Source of the DNA: Novosphingobium sp. MW5
GTDB lineage: Bacteria; Pseudomonadota; Alphaproteobacteria; Sphingomonadales; Sphingomonadaceae
NCBI GenBank assembly: GCA_025938935.1
Contig: JAPCWB010000001.1
Coordinates: 1,798,001-1,862,000 of the forward strand
Reading direction: 5' to 3'
Length of the DNA: 64,000 nucleotides
The position numbers were made by a program, and so were the translations under genes. Shown here piece by piece: positions 11,037 to 19,505 of the stretch. How positions within the stretch are numbered: the first letter of the stretch is position 1; each line of letters begins with the position of its first letter. The notes beneath the pieces are model-generated. The model was not told where the DNA came from. It saw only the letters and a program-made list of their open reading frames with translations, and did no database searches.

Positions 11037-11845
11037 AGACTGGTTCTCAACGACCAAAGCTCGGGAAAGGCGCGTTTGGCCAGCGTGGAATGGAGGTAGC
11101 TCGCGCCCGCCGTGCCTCCGGTGCCCGGCTTGCCGCCGATCACGCGCTCGACGGTCAGCACGTGCTTGTGCCGCCAGGTTGCCATGGCATCGTCAAGGTC
11201 GACCAGCTTTTCGGCCAACTGGTAAAGATCCCAGTAACGCGCGGTATCACGATAGACTTCAAGGAATGCGGCCTCGACCGCCGGGTCCGCCTCGTAAGCC
11301 TGAGAGAAATTGCGTGACAGAATGTGGTCCGGAATGGCCAGCCCAGCCCGGGCGGCGGCGGCAATGGCAAGGTCCCACAGTCCCGGTGCGGCCAGCGCCG
11401 CTTCCATCGCCGCGCGCGCCTCTGGCCGGTCATCCTGATAGCGCAGGAAGTTCCCATCCTTCAGCCCGAGCATATATTCGACCGTCCGGAACTGGTCCGA
11501 CTGGAAGCCCGAGCTTGGCCCCAGCACGTGGCGGAAGCGGGTGTAATCGCTCGGCGTCATGGTCGCCAGCACGTCCCAGCTGAGCGTCATGACCGCCTGG
11601 ATGCGGCTCACCCGGGCAAGCGCCTTGTAGGCCGGGACCAGCGCATCTTCTGCCACTTGCCGCATGGCCAGGCGCAGCTCGCGGATCATCTGCTTGAGCC
11701 ACAGCTCCTTGGTCTGGTGGATGACGATGAACAGCATCTCGTCATCAAGATCGGACAGCGGATGCTGGCTGGAAAGCAGCGTATCGAGCGCCAGATAGCG
11801 CGCATATGTCATGGGCTGTCGGCCGGATGGTCCATCTTCGGTCAT
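11033..11845 (-). CDS. kynA: Tryptophan 2,3-dioxygenase
   Basis: This 270-residue haem dioxygenase has the distal His43 in FIVIHQTKELWLK and the proximal-side segment WRHKHVLTVERVIGG (His226/His228). The Gly/Thr-rich substrate loop is GTGGTAGASYL. It opens the indole ring of tryptophan to N-formylkynurenine. It is paired with the kynureninase-like gene. The kynurenine formamidase needed between them is not in this window. Confidence 0.93.
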   Translation of the reverse strand: MTEDGPSGRQPMTYARYLALDTLLSSQHPLSDLDDEMLFIVIHQTKELWLKQMIRELRLAMRQVAEDALVPAYKALARVSRIQAVMTLSWDVLATMTPSDYTRFRHVLGPSSGFQSDQFRTVEYMLGLKDGNFLRYQDDRPEARAAMEAALAAPGLWDLAIAAAARAGLAIPDHILSRNFSQAYEADPAVEAAFLEVYRDTARYWDLYQLAEKLVDLDDAMATWRHKHVLTVERVIGGKPGTGGTAGASYLHSTLAKRAFPELWSLRTSL

Positions 11846-11891
11846 GGCTGGACCATCCGACTAACTGGTTTCAATTGCAAGCAACTTGCCG

Positions 11892-13592
11892 TCAAAAGAC
11901 TGCCTTCGCCGTCTCCTCCTTCATCATCGCCTGGCGCACCAGCGGGATCGGCGGGCCGCCATAGGTAAGGAATTCGTCGTGAAACGCCTTCCACGCCGCG
12001 CGCCCGCCGCGACTGGCGGACCAGTCGTCGCGCAGCTTGCGGATCATTAGCTTGCCCATCGTGTAGTTGAGATAGGCCGGGTCATAGGTGCCACGCGCCG
12101 CCTGCTGTTCGGCGGTGCCTTCGTCCTGGAAGCATTCCTCCATGAACAGTTTCTTCGAATCGGCGATGGACATGCCCTTGGCGTGGAGGCCGATCGCCGA
12201 GAGGTAACGGCAATCGCGCAGCAGGGCGTTGGAAAGCTGCCCGATGTGCGTTTCGGGATCGCCATTGCCAAGGCCGGCTTCCCACATCATCTCCTCGGTA
12301 TAATGCGCCCAGCCTTCGGCAAAGGCGTAACCGACGAACAGCCGCCCGAACAGCGAGGGGCTGCGGTTGGCATGGAGGAAATTGAGGAAGTGGCCAGGCA
12401 TCACTTCATGCACGGAAGTGAACAGCAGGTCACGCTCGCCCGGGATATAGGCGGCCTGCTTTTCCGGCGACCACGAAGGGTCCGGCGGAGAGATGTAATA
12501 GACCGAGGGGATGCCCTTTTCGAACGGCCCCGGGGGATCGATATAGGCGCTGTTCTGCCGGTTATAGGGCGGGCTTTCACGCACCAGCGCCTGTTCGGTG
12601 CCGGGGATCGAGACGAGGTCCTTCTCCTTCACGAAAGCGGTCAGCATCGGAATCTGCCGCGTCGCCGTGGCGACCGGGCCGCCCGCGCCCTTGTTGGCAT
12701 TCATCTTGGCCATGCATTCGGGCACCGTTCCGCCTGGCAGGAACTTGGCGCATTCGGCCTTCAGCGCGTCCTGGTTGCGCTTCAGATCGGCACGCCCGAT
12801 CGCTTCCAGCTCGTCGAGCGGCACATCGACGCCCTCGTTGGCCAGCACCATCTTGGCGAACTTGCCCGGCCCTAGGGCAAAGTCCTGCGTGGCGCTGCCT
12901 TCCTGACCCTTCAGCCAGTCGCGCAGGTCCGCCATGGCCTTCGAGGCCTTGTCGCTGCTTTCGATCAGCTGCTTTTGCAGTTCCGCGTCCTTCACATCGG
13001 CAAAGGCAGCGCGGGCATCGCCAGTGTAGGCATCGGCAAAGCCGCCGAAGCCCGCGACGCCGTACTTGATGAAGCTGGCCGGCAGCGGCCCCTTGAGGTT
13101 CGCCTTGATGTTCGCGGCGGCGGCGGGAACGTTGTTGAAGAACGCGATCATCGCCTTCAGCCGCGTCGGCTTGTCGGCATATTCGCGGGCGATGTAGACA
13201 TTGGGATCAAGCCCGCCGCCCACGTAGAACGCCGGGTTGCGGTGGGGCTGGTCGGCCTCCTCGAGCATGAACAGCTGCCCTTCGGCAACCTTGATCATGT
13301 AGTCGCGCTCGAACTTCTCCTTGCCTTCAAGGTTCGTGTAGGCCTTCGCCCCCTCGATCACCCCGCGCAGGAAATCGCCCTTCTTTTTCAGCCCTTCGGC
13401 ACTCCAGTCAGGCAGCTTGCCGTCGAACTGGTGGGCGCCCTGATAGACCGCGAAAGAGGGGTCGATGGCCAGCCAGCCGTCGATCGTCTTCTGGGTATAG
13501 TTGCTCCACGGTTCTGATGGCGGTGCAGTACCGGCGCACGCGGCGAGCGCGGTGCTCTTCAGCAGGACAGCGAGGGGGCGAGGCAGGCGCAA
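11892..13592 (-). CDS. DUF885 lipoprotein (putative secreted metallopeptidase-like)
   Basis: This DUF885 protein of about 566 residues carries the HEVMPGHFLNFLH segment, a HExxxGH-type motif typical of the family and reminiscent of a zinc site. Its N-terminus has a lipobox (LAAC-AG), so it is likely an outer-membrane or periplasmic lipoprotein. The only in-frame ATG lies at 13670 and gives an Arg-rich lead. A TTG at 13592, preceded by GGGAGA, gives a compact signal peptide and was preferred. The last residues are KAVF. Confidence 0.8.
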   Translation of the reverse strand: MRLPRPLAVLLKSTALAACAGTAPPSEPWSNYTQKTIDGWLAIDPSFAVYQGAHQFDGKLPDWSAEGLKKKGDFLRGVIEGAKAYTNLEGKEKFERDYMIKVAEGQLFMLEEADQPHRNPAFYVGGGLDPNVYIAREYADKPTRLKAMIAFFNNVPAAAANIKANLKGPLPASFIKYGVAGFGGFADAYTGDARAAFADVKDAELQKQLIESSDKASKAMADLRDWLKGQEGSATQDFALGPGKFAKMVLANEGVDVPLDELEAIGRADLKRNQDALKAECAKFLPGGTVPECMAKMNANKGAGGPVATATRQIPMLTAFVKEKDLVSIPGTEQALVRESPPYNRQNSAYIDPPGPFEKGIPSVYYISPPDPSWSPEKQAAYIPGERDLLFTSVHEVMPGHFLNFLHANRSPSLFGRLFVGYAFAEGWAHYTEEMMWEAGLGNGDPETHIGQLSNALLRDCRYLSAIGLHAKGMSIADSKKLFMEECFQDEGTAEQQAARGTYDPAYLNYTMGKLMIRKLRDDWSASRGGRAAWKAFHDEFLTYGGPPIPLVRQAMMKEETAKAVF

Positions 13593-13713
13593 GGCGATTC
13601 TCCCGAAGAGGATTTGGTTGCGCCTGAAACTGGAACGAAGGCTGAAGAGACGCAAGGGGAGTCTCGACAAACGGCATTTCCCGAACGGCGCCGGTGCCGC
13701 CCAAAGAGACAGC

Positions 13714-14403
13714 CTACCTTACGTTCAGGCCGAGTTCGCCGAGGAGCTGGCCGGCCTGCTCGCGGGAAATGGTCGCTCCGCGAAACAGTCCGGCATCTAC
13801 CAGTCGCAGGCCGCCAAGGTCCGTGCCGCGCAGGTCCGATCCTTCGAACCTCGACCCCGCAACCATGGCCTCGCGAAGGCTGCAGTCCTCGAACACCGTC
13901 ATGCGGAAGTCGCTCTTGCGCAGGTCTGCTCCGGACAGATCGACCCGGCGCAGGGTCTCCTTGCGAAACGAGAAACCGGGGAGCTTGGCGCTGACCAGCA
14001 GCAGCTCCTCGAAATGGATATGCATGGCGCGTCCCTCGGTGAAATCGGCGCCGGTCAGCTTGCAGCCCACAAATCGCGCGGAATTCAGGCTCGCGCCGCG
14101 CATCGAACAATTGTTGTAGTCGCCGCCCGCGAAGGCAGCCTCGCTGAGGTTCGCGCCCGAAAAATCAGCGAAAGGCCCGCGGCAGCCCTGCCAGACCGTG
14201 CCCTCCAGCCGGGCACCGGACAGGTCGCTGCGCCGCAGGTTGCAGCGCTCGAACCGCCAGCGGCTGAGGTCCAATCCGGAAAGGTCCGCTTCCTCCAGAT
14301 CGCAATCGACCAGTTCACGTGGCTGAGAGCCGACCAGGTTTTCGACATCGGAGCGCGACAGAGTTGCTCCGGCAATGGCCTGGTTTGCGAAAAGGTCATC
14401 CAT
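13714..14403 (-). CDS. Pentapeptide-repeat protein
   Basis: This 229-residue protein is built of A(D/N)LXX-type repeats such as ADLSG, LDLSR, SDLSG, ANLSE, ADFTE, VDLSG, ADLRK and SDLRG across nearly its whole length, predicting a right-handed quadrilateral beta helix. The family includes Qnr/MfpA DNA mimics that protect gyrase, but most members have no known role. The ATG giving MDDLFAN was preferred over an upstream TTG. It is the last apparently intact core gene before the mobile-element border. Confidence 0.85.
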   Translation of the reverse strand: MDDLFANQAIAGATLSRSDVENLVGSQPRELVDCDLEEADLSGLDLSRWRFERCNLRRSDLSGARLEGTVWQGCRGPFADFSGANLSEAAFAGGDYNNCSMRGASLNSARFVGCKLTGADFTEGRAMHIHFEELLLVSAKLPGFSFRKETLRRVDLSGADLRKSDFRMTVFEDCSLREAMVAGSRFEGSDLRGTDLGGLRLVDAGLFRGATISREQAGQLLGELGLNVR

Positions 14404-14493
14404 CCTCAAACCCGTAGACTGCAAAGTCGCGCGATCAACCGGAAACCGCGGCGGCTAACTGACTCGCGTTCGCCAATCTGGTTTTGAAGGAAA

Positions 14494-14540
14494 TGGTGCC
14501 GGCTACAGGATTCGAACCCGTGGCCCCCTGATTACAAATC
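14494..14540 (-). tRNA. 3' half of a tRNA-Thr(TGT) gene, truncated: probable attachment-site remnant
   Basis: Read on the minus strand, 47 bases match the 3' part of tRNA-Thr: the end of the anticodon stem, loop TTTGTAA (anticodon TGT), stem TCAGG, variable region, T arm ACGGG/TTCGAAT/CCTGT, 3' acceptor strand AGCCGGC and ACCA. The D arm and 5' acceptor strand are missing. On the right, unrelated sequence starts at 14541. Such a fragment is what remains at the distal end when an element integrates into the 3' half of a tRNA gene. Confidence 0.85.
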
Positions 14541-14693
14541 GCCTTGGGCAGCGTTTCCAATGCTTCGCCAGGGTGGCCCATCCTACGATTAAGGACTTGA
14601 AACGGTTGGAATAAATCCGCCGTGGATTACCTTAAGCTACGCCACGGTTTTCCGACAAAAGATTACGTGGCGATTACGTGGGACGTTGGAAAA

Positions 14694-14942
14694 ATGGCCA
14701 GACAATCGATCACCATCCGGACTCTGGATGCAGCAAAGCCCCTTCCGGATCGCGATGTCTTTATCTGGGATAGTGGCCTTCGCGGGTTCGGAATCCGGAT
14801 TACGCCCAAAGGCGTCAAATCATACGTGCTCCAGTACCGGGTCAACGGCGGACCTTCACGTCGCAAGACAATCGGTATTCATGGCAGTCCCTGGACCACG
14901 CAGACCGCGCGCCGCCCATTCGTCGGGATAGTCGTGAAGTAG
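14694..14942 (+). pseudogene. Truncated tyrosine-recombinase integrase, N-terminal arm-binding domain only
   Basis: Starting at MARQSITIRTL, the first about 70 residues match the N-terminal DUF4102/arm-DNA-binding domain of phage- and island-type integrases (WDSGLRGFGIRI, KSYVLQYRVNGG, RRKTIGIHGSPW). Homology stops near TQTARR around 14900, where sequence of an unrelated gene begins. The core-binding and catalytic (R-H-R-Y) domains are absent, so it cannot recombine. It lies 150 bp from the tRNA-Thr fragment. Confidence 0.8.
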
Positions 14943-15104
14943 AACGCCGCGTGATTGCGTTTTGCCGCAGCGTGAATCCAGGCTCAACGCATAGTGATCG
15001 AAGCCCAGCCGGCGCGAGGCGCGCGCCAGGGTTGCGTTGAGCGCAATCTCCGATTCAACTTCTAAAAGTTCTGACGCAATATCCTCGGTAACAGCGAAGC
15101 TCAT
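14856..15104 (-). pseudogene. N-terminal fragment of a LuxR-type regulator (autoinducer-binding domain)
   Basis: About 68 residues from MSFAVTEDIA resemble the beginning of a LuxR autoinducer-binding domain (LGFDHYALSLD, then LLHDYPDEWAARG). The match breaks at about 14905 where the truncated integrase begins on the other strand. The rest of the ligand domain and the HTH domain are missing. The two broken genes meet tail to tail, so a deletion or rearrangement fused them. Confidence 0.6.
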
Positions 15105-15400
15105 TGATTGACCACGCGATCATCGATGAGTTGCCCAACATCTCACCATTATGATCGTCCAGTCTGTTCCGAAATCAGCGGCTTCCATCCGTGCTTCCGG
15201 ACATTTTCCATTCTCGCAGCAAGGTCCAATTCGGGCCAGCTCCAGGCAATTTGGCTTAACGCGAATGGTCAGGGCGGCATGGCGTATTGAATTGGCTTAG
15301 CCTCCTGGCACAATTCAAGATTTGCATACTGTTAAACCACGGTGTTTCCAATAGGCACCTTTGCGGAGGGATGGTATATTTCGACTTAATTTCAACAGGT

Positions 15401-16190
15401 TCAATATCGTAATTCACCCTTGAGGAGGGCGCGATAGCCGCCGTTCACCAGAGATTTTGCTTCATTGACGAGACGTTGCGTCCGCCGCCTTTCGGACGAT
15501 GCCTTCCACTCGGCGGCACTTGCAAACCTTGTTCGAGGATAGACGATCAGTTGGCCAATTTCCCGGATTGGATTGGGGTTGCCGGCATTGTCCGCGAGGT
15601 AATCGAGAATCCTGAGCATCAGGTTCAGTCTGTTGCGCTGAAACGGGGTCGGGAACAGGCAGTTGGGACCTGAAAGCGAAGACGAGCCCCGTATGGAATG
15701 GTGAAACCACTGCAGCGCAGCGATGCGAACATCGATCAGGCTGTCGGTGTGAATGACGCAGTTCAGTCCGGCATTCGGTTGAGAATTATCGATGCACAGC
15801 CGCAATGGTCCATGTGGAGTGGCGAACACAAGGTGGCGCAGTCCGTCGCTGGTTCGATCCAGCAACGCCGCGCGGCCATCCAGGATCTGGTCGATCGTAG
15901 ATGCAGCAGTTCCAGGAGATGCAGACTCAAGCATTATCGTCGCAGGCGACAGTTCCGTTGTCCAAGCCGCGGGTGCCAAATCAGCCGGTGTGTCTGGCTG
16001 GCAAGGGAAACATCAGGCCCCAGGATCGGGCCATCTCCTTTGCTTCCATGGACAGTGTGTCGCTCGTTATCGCTTCAGAGATCCTGGCATATTGCGCCCG
16101 GTATTCCTGGTTCCGTCGCAGGAACTCCTGCGCGAAGCCGGTGAAATCCAGCACCGGTAGCCTTTGCTTTGCTTCAGACCCCGACGACAC
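15401..16190 (-). pseudogene. DUF2285 mobile-element protein interrupted by one frameshift
   Basis: The N-terminal part (69 residues in one frame) has the DFTGFAQEFLRRNQEYRAQY motif of the transcriptional-regulator-like domain that precedes DUF2285. The remainder in the next frame is a full DUF2285 domain (LLDRTSDGLRHLVFATPHGP to NEAKSLVNGGYRALLKG). Removing one base near 15994-15996 joins them as FPLPADTPADLAPAAW. These proteins are carried on integrative conjugative elements and plasmids, which supports a mobile-element origin for this border. Confidence 0.75.
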
Positions 16191-16568
16191 TTGCTTCCCT
16201 CCGGCACATGCGGAGGTTGTTGAGGATCAGGTCGGTTGCTCACATTCCGGACCTTGGAGAGGGGACTGCCCAGATATTGGCAGATTTCGAGCCTGAGACT
16301 GTGGCTTGAAAAGGAACAAGTAGGGTTTTGCTTTCGGCCGCCGGTATTCTTGCCCCGTGGGCGTCCTGAAATCTGATCGCACAACCGGAATAGTGACGTT
16401 CCGATATCGGCTTGATTACGCCTTATCGCGCCGGCCCTCACCTCGTAGGATGATGACAACTTTGGGCCATTGCGCCTCAGATCTTCGTCGATTCAGCAGA
16501 CGATGCCATGTGTACGGCCCGTCACCGGTCCTAACCGTGCCAGTGACGCCCAGATCCATGGTCCAGCC
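16191..16568 (+). other. Intergenic stretch without recognisable gene
   Basis: No frame on either strand in this 378-base stretch gives a recognisable protein, and no RNA gene or repeat was seen. It appears less G+C-rich than the core genes to the left. It separates the mobile-element remnants from the first catabolic gene. Confidence 0.5.
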
Positions 16569-17987
16569 CTAATCCAGCTTGCGGTCGAGGATCGGTTCCA
16601 TTTTGGCCAGGGCGATATGGTCTGGAGCGGGATCGGCCCCTGCTATAATCAGGCATTGGCGCAAGAATCGCCGGTGAAACAGGCGGGTGAGGGCTGCATC
16701 CTGTTCGATACCGACGGCGGTGATGAAGTGGATGAGGTCGGAATCGGCTTCCATCACATTGGCGGGATTGGTGCCCGTCAGGGCTGCCGTTTCAGCGATG
16801 TCCGCCGCTTCGCACCACTGGCGGTAGTGGCCGCGATTCTTCAGATAGTGCGGAATGGAAGCCAGCACATTGCGTTGCCAATCCGGCAGGGCATCGGTTG
16901 CTGGCAGGCGGCCCAGTTCGGCGATCAATTTGCCCAGGGCGAGGTCTTCTAGCGGGGTCGTTTCGGGCGCTGGCAAATCGATGTCGTCCAGTTCCAGGCC
17001 GATGATCTCGGCAAGCGCTTCCACGGCGCGGCGGCCGATAACGGCGATTTGGACCATGCTCTCCACCCAGTCACCGCCGCGGCCCATATCATGCAAGCCG
17101 AAGAAGGGGCCGTAATAGGCCTCGCACAAAAAGGCGACGGTGTGGAAGGCGATGGCATCGTAATCGAGTGGCTTGCCCGATGCCTGTTCGTAATGGCGGA
17201 AGAGGGCTGGCACATCGCCCATGTTCTCGATGGGGTGACGCCCGCGATAACAGGCCAGATCCCGCATCGGATCTCCGAGATGGCCAATCTCCACATCGAG
17301 GATGCAGGTGACCTCCGGCCCGTCCGAGAGGAACTGGCCGCAATCGCCGGTGAGGAACGACACGCGTGAGCGGCCTTGCGGATAGTTGCGCCGCAGCCAG
17401 CCGGCAAAGAAGTGGGTGAAGGGATCGCTGATACCGTTCATCCCGGTCATCGCGTGGAACAACTCAAAATTTCCGAGCGCAATCGCCTTGTCATCTGCCG
17501 GCATCAGGGCACCGGCGGCGACGAACCGTTCGGGCGGGATGGCATGCATCCGGGCCAGGATTTCCATGTAACTGAGCGAGGCCTGCCAGCGGTCCTCAGT
17601 CATTTCCGAGCCCTGTTCGATGGCTTGCTGGATCAGCCCCGGATCGCGTCCGCCGCGGACCCATTCCATCGCGATGGCCGCAGGCTCAGGGCAATAGCCA
17701 AGGATCGCCGGGATGGGCACGCCATTTTCATGCAGGGTGCGCTGCATGTCCCTTTCGTAATCCAGCGGATAAGGGTGGGTCAGCCATGTTCGCTCACCTT
17801 TGAGCAGCATTTCGACCGGTTGGCCGTTCTGCATCATCGTTGCTCGCCAAACCGGTCGCCAGCGCCGTTCCTTGTGCAGTTCGATCTGCGAGGCGCCCAG
17901 TTCCGATTCAAGATAGGCAGTCAGCTGCGCGACATCGGCATCATGCGTATCCTGATCGCGCGGGGTGGTTCCCTGAGGCTTGAACAC
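16569..17987 (-). CDS. Phosphotransferase (APH/choline-kinase-like) family protein
   Basis: This 472-residue protein has the APH fold. The lysine segment is EMLLKGERTW near residue 62. The catalytic loop reads TGDCGQFLSD, and the metal-binding segment reads ILDVEIGHLGDPMRDLACYRGR. The usual HGDxxxxN loop has lost its His and Asn, although the Asp remains. Such proteins often accompany acyl-CoA dehydrogenases and P450s in actinobacterial and sphingomonad catabolic clusters. Its substrate is unknown. It starts at GTG and is the promoter-distal gene of the first Rieske/P450 operon. Confidence 0.75.
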   Translation of the reverse strand: MFKPQGTTPRDQDTHDADVAQLTAYLESELGASQIELHKERRWRPVWRATMMQNGQPVEMLLKGERTWLTHPYPLDYERDMQRTLHENGVPIPAILGYCPEPAAIAMEWVRGGRDPGLIQQAIEQGSEMTEDRWQASLSYMEILARMHAIPPERFVAAGALMPADDKAIALGNFELFHAMTGMNGISDPFTHFFAGWLRRNYPQGRSRVSFLTGDCGQFLSDGPEVTCILDVEIGHLGDPMRDLACYRGRHPIENMGDVPALFRHYEQASGKPLDYDAIAFHTVAFLCEAYYGPFFGLHDMGRGGDWVESMVQIAVIGRRAVEALAEIIGLELDDIDLPAPETTPLEDLALGKLIAELGRLPATDALPDWQRNVLASIPHYLKNRGHYRQWCEAADIAETAALTGTNPANVMEADSDLIHFITAVGIEQDAALTRLFHRRFLRQCLIIAGADPAPDHIALAKMEPILDRKLD

Positions 17988-18101
17988 GGCAGTCTCCCAG
18001 TCTGGCTATCGGCCGCTCACGCGCTGCAAGGCGGCGGTCATTGCCTGAGCTTTGCCGTGTCGTCGCAGTGGGCAGCACCTACCTTCCGGATAGTCGGCGC
18101 A

Positions 18102-19388
18102 TCAGTCCCACAGAACGTGGATCGCATCGGGACCGCGCATGTTCAGGCCGCGAATTTCCGGATGCGGATAGGCAGGATCGAAGCGCAGGTTCGGCAGATC
18201 GAGCATGGCGTCCAGCGCCACCTCCATCTCGGCCAGGGCCATGTGCATGCCCATGCACATATGCGGGCCAAAGCCGAAGCTTAGCAATGGGCGCATTGGT
18301 CGTTTCAGCCACAAGCGGTCTGGGTCCTCATAGGCGTCGGGATCGCGGTTGGCGGAAGAGATCGACAGCAGCACGGCGGTGCCCTTGGGAATGGCTACGC
18401 CGCCAACTTCCATGTCGCGCGCGGCAATGCGGGCAACAGCCCCAGCGGTGGGATCGCGGCGCATGGTTTCGCTGATGGCCTTGGGGATCAACGTGCGGTC
18501 GGCGCGAACTTCTTCCAGCACATCAGGATTTTCGAGCAGTTGCACCATCAGATTGGCAAAGCTGCGCGTAGTGGTTTCGCCCGCTGCCAGCAGCAGCATG
18601 CGGATGAACAGGGTGATTTCATCGTCGGTGAACTTACGCCCTTCATGCTCCACCTGCATCATGTGGCCGAGGATGTCGGCGCGCATTTCGCCTCGCGCGC
18701 GATAGGCCTGCACGATCGGCATGACGGTGTCATACATCGATTGTCCGGCGACCATCGATTGCGGCACGGTGATTGCAGCAAGTTCAGGATCGGCCTGCGG
18801 TGCAGCGACGACCTGGATCGCCCAGCTTGCCAGATTGGCGAGCAGGTCGGCATCGTGCGGGAAGCCGAAATAGGCGTAGATCGCGCGGATCGGGAAGGGC
18901 AAGGCGAGTTCGCGGACCAGATCGGCCTTACCATTGGGTCGAAGCTTGTTGACGAATTCATCCATCACCACTGGACGGATCAGGGTATCGACGAGCTTGC
19001 GGATTTCGGTTCGCATGAATGGCTTGGCCAGCGTTGCGCGGAACTTGTCGTGCGATTCACCGTCCATCGCCGTCAGCAGCATATTGTCCACCGCTGCACC
19101 AAAACCGTCGCCGACGATGTAGCTGAGCCAGTCCTTGGGGTTCATGAGGACCGAATGGATGTCCTTGTAGCGAAACAGTGTGACCGTGGGGCGGCCGGTC
19201 ATCATGTAATCAGCCATCGAGGGGATCTGGTTCTGCAGCAGCAGATCGCCGTGCATTACCGGGCATTTTCCACGCTTTTCCGCAAGCATCGGATAAATGT
19301 TGGCGGGGGCCGTGCCGGAGTATCCGTTGGTCACCAGTGAATAGTCGGCAACCATCTGGTCCAGCGGATCAACTGTGGTGCTGTTCAT
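18102..19388 (-). CDS. Cytochrome P450 (divergent from the other three)
   Basis: This 428-residue soluble bacterial P450 has the I-helix AAGETTT at residues 268-274, the K-helix ExxR at ETMR 307-310 and the haem loop FGFGPHMCMG with Cys378 as thiolate ligand. No membrane anchor is present. It will need ferredoxin and ferredoxin reductase, both encoded further right. Sequence motifs differ from the three mutually similar P450s of this cluster, so it probably catalyses another oxidation step. Confidence 0.93.
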   Translation of the reverse strand: MNSTTVDPLDQMVADYSLVTNGYSGTAPANIYPMLAEKRGKCPVMHGDLLLQNQIPSMADYMMTGRPTVTLFRYKDIHSVLMNPKDWLSYIVGDGFGAAVDNMLLTAMDGESHDKFRATLAKPFMRTEIRKLVDTLIRPVVMDEFVNKLRPNGKADLVRELALPFPIRAIYAYFGFPHDADLLANLASWAIQVVAAPQADPELAAITVPQSMVAGQSMYDTVMPIVQAYRARGEMRADILGHMMQVEHEGRKFTDDEITLFIRMLLLAAGETTTRSFANLMVQLLENPDVLEEVRADRTLIPKAISETMRRDPTAGAVARIAARDMEVGGVAIPKGTAVLLSISSANRDPDAYEDPDRLWLKRPMRPLLSFGFGPHMCMGMHMALAEMEVALDAMLDLPNLRFDPAYPHPEIRGLNMRGPDAIHVLWD

Positions 19389-19505
19389 GCTTCGGGCTCC
19401 GTCCCATTTATGTCGGTCATCTCAGATGTGCAGCCTAGACTTGTCGCGAACCTGTCTGAAGGTATGTTCGTTTTACCCTCGTAAAGCGGCCAGCCCAGGC
19501 CAAGG

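Noticed and set aside
16067..16459. 130-codon open frame overlapping the DUF2285 pseudogene
   Set aside because: Its composition is irregular, it has no recognisable domain, and it overlaps the better supported N-terminal DUF2285 region in another frame.
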